A stretch of DNA of 64,000 nucleotides from Microbacterium hominis (GTDB lineage Bacteria > Actinomycetota > Actinomycetes > Actinomycetales > Microbacteriaceae), in the NCBI RefSeq assembly GCF_013282805.1, contig NZ_CP054038.1:2232001-2296000 (forward strand). The letters are read 5' to 3'. Shown here one piece after another: positions 61,466 through 64,000 of the stretch. The translations under genes were made by a program, and so were the position numbers. Every line of letters begins with the position of its first letter. Position 1 is the stretch's first letter. The notes beneath the pieces were generated by a model. That model was given only the letters and a program-made list of their open reading frames with translations, was not told the DNA's origin and did no database searches.

Positions 61466-61828
61466 CTACTCATCATCTTCCGAGGGCGGAAGGATTTCGG
61501 GAACACCGAGGAATGCGCCCTCGGCGAGGGCCGCCGCGATTTGGTCCTCGGAGAGGCCGAGGTTGCGGAGCATGATGGTCCGGTTTTCGACGGTCATTGC
61601 GGGGTCGGCACCGGGGGCCTCTGTCGTCGAGGTGACGACTGCCTCCTCCGGCAGACCCGGCTCGACGGTGAAGAAGTGGTGTTCATCAGAGGTCTCCTGC
61701 TCGGGTGAGACACCTGCTGTTGGGCTGCTGGCCACTGCCAACATTGCTGCGCCGACAGCGAATGCACCGGCAACAAGCGCAGTACCGATGACGTGCGAGG
61801 CGTTGACGGCTTTGCCCTGTGAGTCCAC
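61466..61828 (-). CDS. Hypothetical membrane-anchored protein
   Basis: A 120-residue protein. A single N-terminal hydrophobic helix (VIGTALVAGAFAVGAAMLAVA, about 13-33) is followed by an acidic extracytoplasmic part (EQETSDEHHFFTVEPGLPEEAVV) and a C-terminal helical motif IMLRNLGLSEDQIAAALAEGAFLGVPEILPPSEDDE. GTG at 61828 with GAGGGGG five to eleven bases upstream. Family not recognised. Confidence 0.7.
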   Translation of the reverse strand: MDSQGKAVNASHVIGTALVAGAFAVGAAMLAVASSPTAGVSPEQETSDEHHFFTVEPGLPEEAVVTSTTEAPGADPAMTVENRTIMLRNLGLSEDQIAAALAEGAFLGVPEILPPSEDDE

Positions 61829-62056
61829 CAGTCCCCCTCATCGATGAATGAGCGCCAGGCTAGTGATCTCTCGGAGCTGCGGTCAATCACATGAAGGGAG
61901 CGCCCATTTCCGACGGGCGAAGACGCCGGCGTCCTCACCGTCCTGCGCCAGATGTCCGGATAGCCCAGTCACGCTCGCGCGAAGGCCGCCTACTATCCGC
62001 ATGCGGTCGCCGCCTCGATGTCGCTCACAGGGGCGGTTGCCTCAGCGGGCGCAACC

Positions 62057-63727
62057 TCATCCGAGGTGGCGGGACAGGCGCAGCGTGAGGGCGGCGAGCG
62101 TGCGCACCGGGTTCGCCGCGGTGCTGATCGGAATCACCGACATGTCGCAGACGTGCAGTCCCGGTGTGCCCGCGACCTGCAGATCCTCGTCGACGACCGC
62201 CTCCGTCTCGAACGGTGCGTCCAGCTGCGAACGGAACGGCATCCGCAGACTCCCCACGGCATGGTGGACGGTGCCCCAGCCGAATCCGAGCCCGTTCTGC
62301 CCGAATCGTCCCTGCGGCACGGATGGTGCGCCGTTGAGGCGGAACGGTGCGAGCGCCTTCACGACTGCGTCGTTCATGACCGAGAAGATGGCGTCGTAGT
62401 CCTTGTGCCACCCCGCGATCGCGGGGAATCGGCTGTCCCGCAGATGATCCATATGGCTCTGGTTGCGGAAGACGATCTCGGGCACATAGCCGAACGATGG
62501 TGCGGCGAGGATCGCGTTGCCGTCGTCGAGGGGGTTCGCGAAGCTGAGCTTGACGTCCACGCGGGAGGCCGTTCCCGGCGCGGGTGGGATGCTGGCCGCA
62601 CCAGGATCGTTCTCGCGTAGGTGCCACCACTCGTGGTTGATGTTCATCTCGATGTTGAACGGGTAGGAGATCTCTCCGTGCTCGCGGTGGCCGCGGGAGT
62701 AGAACACGATCTTGGCGTGCGCGGTCGGCGGGATCGCGACCCCGTCGATCTCGGTCGCTGTGGCGCTGATCTCGTTCGATGTCGGGTGATCGGTCAGCCC
62801 GCGTCCGATCAGATCCTTGGCGTGCTGTGGAAGCGACTCGTGGATGCTCGAGCGGCGCAGCAGCTTCGGGCTCTCGATCGAACCTCCCGCCAGCACCACG
62901 ACGGGCGCCGAGAGGAAGCGGGCATCGCCGGTGAGGACGTTGCGCGCCACGAGCACGTAACCGGCGCCTGACTGTTGGACGTCCTCGACGTAGGTGTTGA
63001 GCAGGAGATGCAGGCCGGGCCGGTCGTCCGGAGTCGTGCCGGGGGTGAGGCCCAGCTGGCCGGTGAGCAGCTCGGCTGTGTTGAAGACGCCCGTCCCCTC
63101 GGTGAAGAAGCTCGACTGCGGAGTTCCGTCCGCGTTCAAGTACGGCTGATGCAGGGCACGCGGAGCCTCCTCGATGAGGAAGTCCGCGGCCAGAGGCCCT
63201 TCGCGCAGCTTCGCCACCACCTGCTGCGCAACCGTGCCCAGCGTGACAGAGGCGTTCATTCTGGCTCCCGCCTCGGCAAGGAGGCCACCGGCGAGATCGG
63301 CACGTACCGCCGGCGGGAAGAAGTCCAGCTCCCACGGCTGGATGGTCGGGATCAGCCCCGATCAGAAGATCGAGCGGCCACCGAACGCGAGCTGCGGCTG
63401 CTCACCGATGAAATGCGATGCCGCGGGCGAGCCCTGCTGCCAGAACGTCGCGGCGCCGAAGTGCCGCGCGACGCTGGCATTGGGGAACCGGGACAGGTTG
63501 TAGACGTGGGTCGGAAAGATGAACGATCCTGCCTCGACGACAAGGATCCGTTTGGTCGCACCCAGCCGGTCGGCGAGATCGTCCGCGAGGATGCCTCCAC
63601 CGATGCCCGACCCGACGACGATGATGTCGAACTCGGCGCGGCGGTCGAGGTACTGCCGTATCAGCCGCTCGCGGGCGGCGCTGTCCTCGGAGACCATGTT
63701 CGCGTATGTCTGGGCGGTGAACACCAT
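62057..63727 (-). pseudogene. GMC-type oxidoreductase, split by an in-frame TGA
   Basis: FAD-dependent GMC/cholesterol-oxidase-like enzyme of 556 codons. The N-terminal piece (63727-63362) has the FAD motif FDIIVVGSGIGGGILADDLADRL and ends ...AFGGRSIF followed by TGA at 63362-63364. The same frame continues without break: SGLIPTIQPWELDFFPPAVRADL, VVVLAGGSIESPKL and the C-terminal GLHVCDMSVIPISTAANPVRTLAALTLRLSRHLG. The expected residue at the TGA is Trp (F-W-S-G), so a single TGG to TGA change fits. The downstream part has its own ATG at 63259, but that would lack the FAD site. Sequencing error and UGA read-through are alternatives. Confidence 0.82.
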
Positions 63728-63871
63728 GGGCCTGCCTCACATTCGGATGCCGGAAAGAGGAGGTGGAGCGTGAGGTTCGTGGGGACACCAAGAGCGCCGT
63801 CGAGGCGCACATCAACAGAGAGAACCGAAAGCCTCGAGTGATACACCCAGATCGATATGACCTCCGGGGAG

Positions 63872-64000
63872 TCAGGTGCGCTCGCTGAGCGCGAAGATGT
63901 TGCCTTCGCTGTCCGAGAACCAGGCGGACTTCTCTCCGCTGAGTTCTGCGACCCCGTCGACGGTCTTGAGTCCTGGGACGTCATAGTCCATGAACGCCAC
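63872..64000 (-). CDS. VOC-family (glyoxalase-like) protein, C-terminal part only
   Basis: The window ends within this gene. The readable 42 residues are the last VOC module: VAFMDYDVPGLKTVDGVAEL, then SGEKSAWFSDSEGNIFALSE and the stop at 63872. The W-F-x-D-x-x-G-N pattern is the usual final beta hairpin. The N-terminus is outside the window. Confidence 0.75.
   Translation of the reverse strand: MAFMDYDVPGLKTVDGVAELSGEKSAWFSDSEGNIFALSERT

Noticed and set aside
63362..63364. Selenocysteine codon in the GMC oxidoreductase
   Set aside because: GMC enzymes are not selenoproteins, the expected residue is Trp, and I see no clear hairpin of SECIS type directly after the TGA. Kept only as an alternative to nonsense mutation.

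Overview
The window is chromosomal DNA of a high-GC actinobacterium, most likely Microbacterium or a close relative in Microbacteriaceae. The evidence is the strong G/C bias at third codon positions, frequent GTG starts, a PASTA-type Ser/Thr kinase beside a class II DAHP synthase, a GarA/OdhI-like FHA protein next to two MerR regulators, a biotin-dependent pyruvate carboxylase, and REP-like palindromes of the kind found in Microbacteriaceae. I see no rRNA, tRNA, CRISPR array, insertion sequence or intact prophage.

Region 1 (1-24.8 kb) is mostly core metabolism and cell-cycle genes. It starts with a kinase cut by the window edge (PknL-like), followed by aroG, an acyltransferase, a ROK glucokinase and a FadD15-like acyl-CoA synthetase. 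This order resembles the pknL-aroG-fadD15 neighbourhood of mycobacteria. Next come peptide deformylase, a MinD-like ATPase with a long acidic N-terminal tail, pyruvate carboxylase, a ParA-like ATPase, and the FHA-FtsR-MerR operon. A copper pair follows (a Cys/Met-rich four-helix protein divergent from a CopC-domain protein), then dihydrolipoyl dehydrogenase, a CYTH protein, glycogen phosphorylase, a glutamine amidotransferase, a NAD(P)H-hydrate epimerase and a YihY membrane protein. The kinase, the FHA protein and lipoamide dehydrogenase fit the PknB/PknL-GarA control of 2-oxoglutarate metabolism known in Actinobacteria.

Region 2 (24.9-35.7 kb) is a nearly complete type IVa pilus locus, which is uncommon in Actinobacteria. 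An 8.5 kb minus-strand operon runs pilA - pilV-like - pilW-like - large pilX-like protein - prepilin peptidase - pilM - pilN - pilO - pilT - pilC, with most genes overlapping by a few bases. The extension ATPase gene pilB is separate, on the plus strand, and converges on the operon across a 430 bp spacer that carries a 51 bp tandem repeat. The pilA leader holds a perfect 12 bp inverted repeat.

Region 3 (35.8-64 kb) is accessory in character. It holds small stress, effector-binding and acetyltransferase genes (DUF1905, SRPBCC, several GNATs, VOC, DUF1801, GyrI-like, MerR), a secreted beta-helix protein, an L,D-transpeptidase, a DUF2975-XRE-membrane operon, a single-subunit molybdopterin oxidoreductase, a Fic protein with a triplicated heptamer upstream, several lineage-specific lipoproteins and secreted proteins, and an SRPBCC-DUF4166-GyrI operon. 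Two genes look damaged. A small membrane protein near 41.7 kb has an apparent frameshift, and a GMC oxidoreductase at 62.1-63.7 kb is split by an in-frame TGA where the family appears to have Trp. The window ends inside a VOC-family gene.
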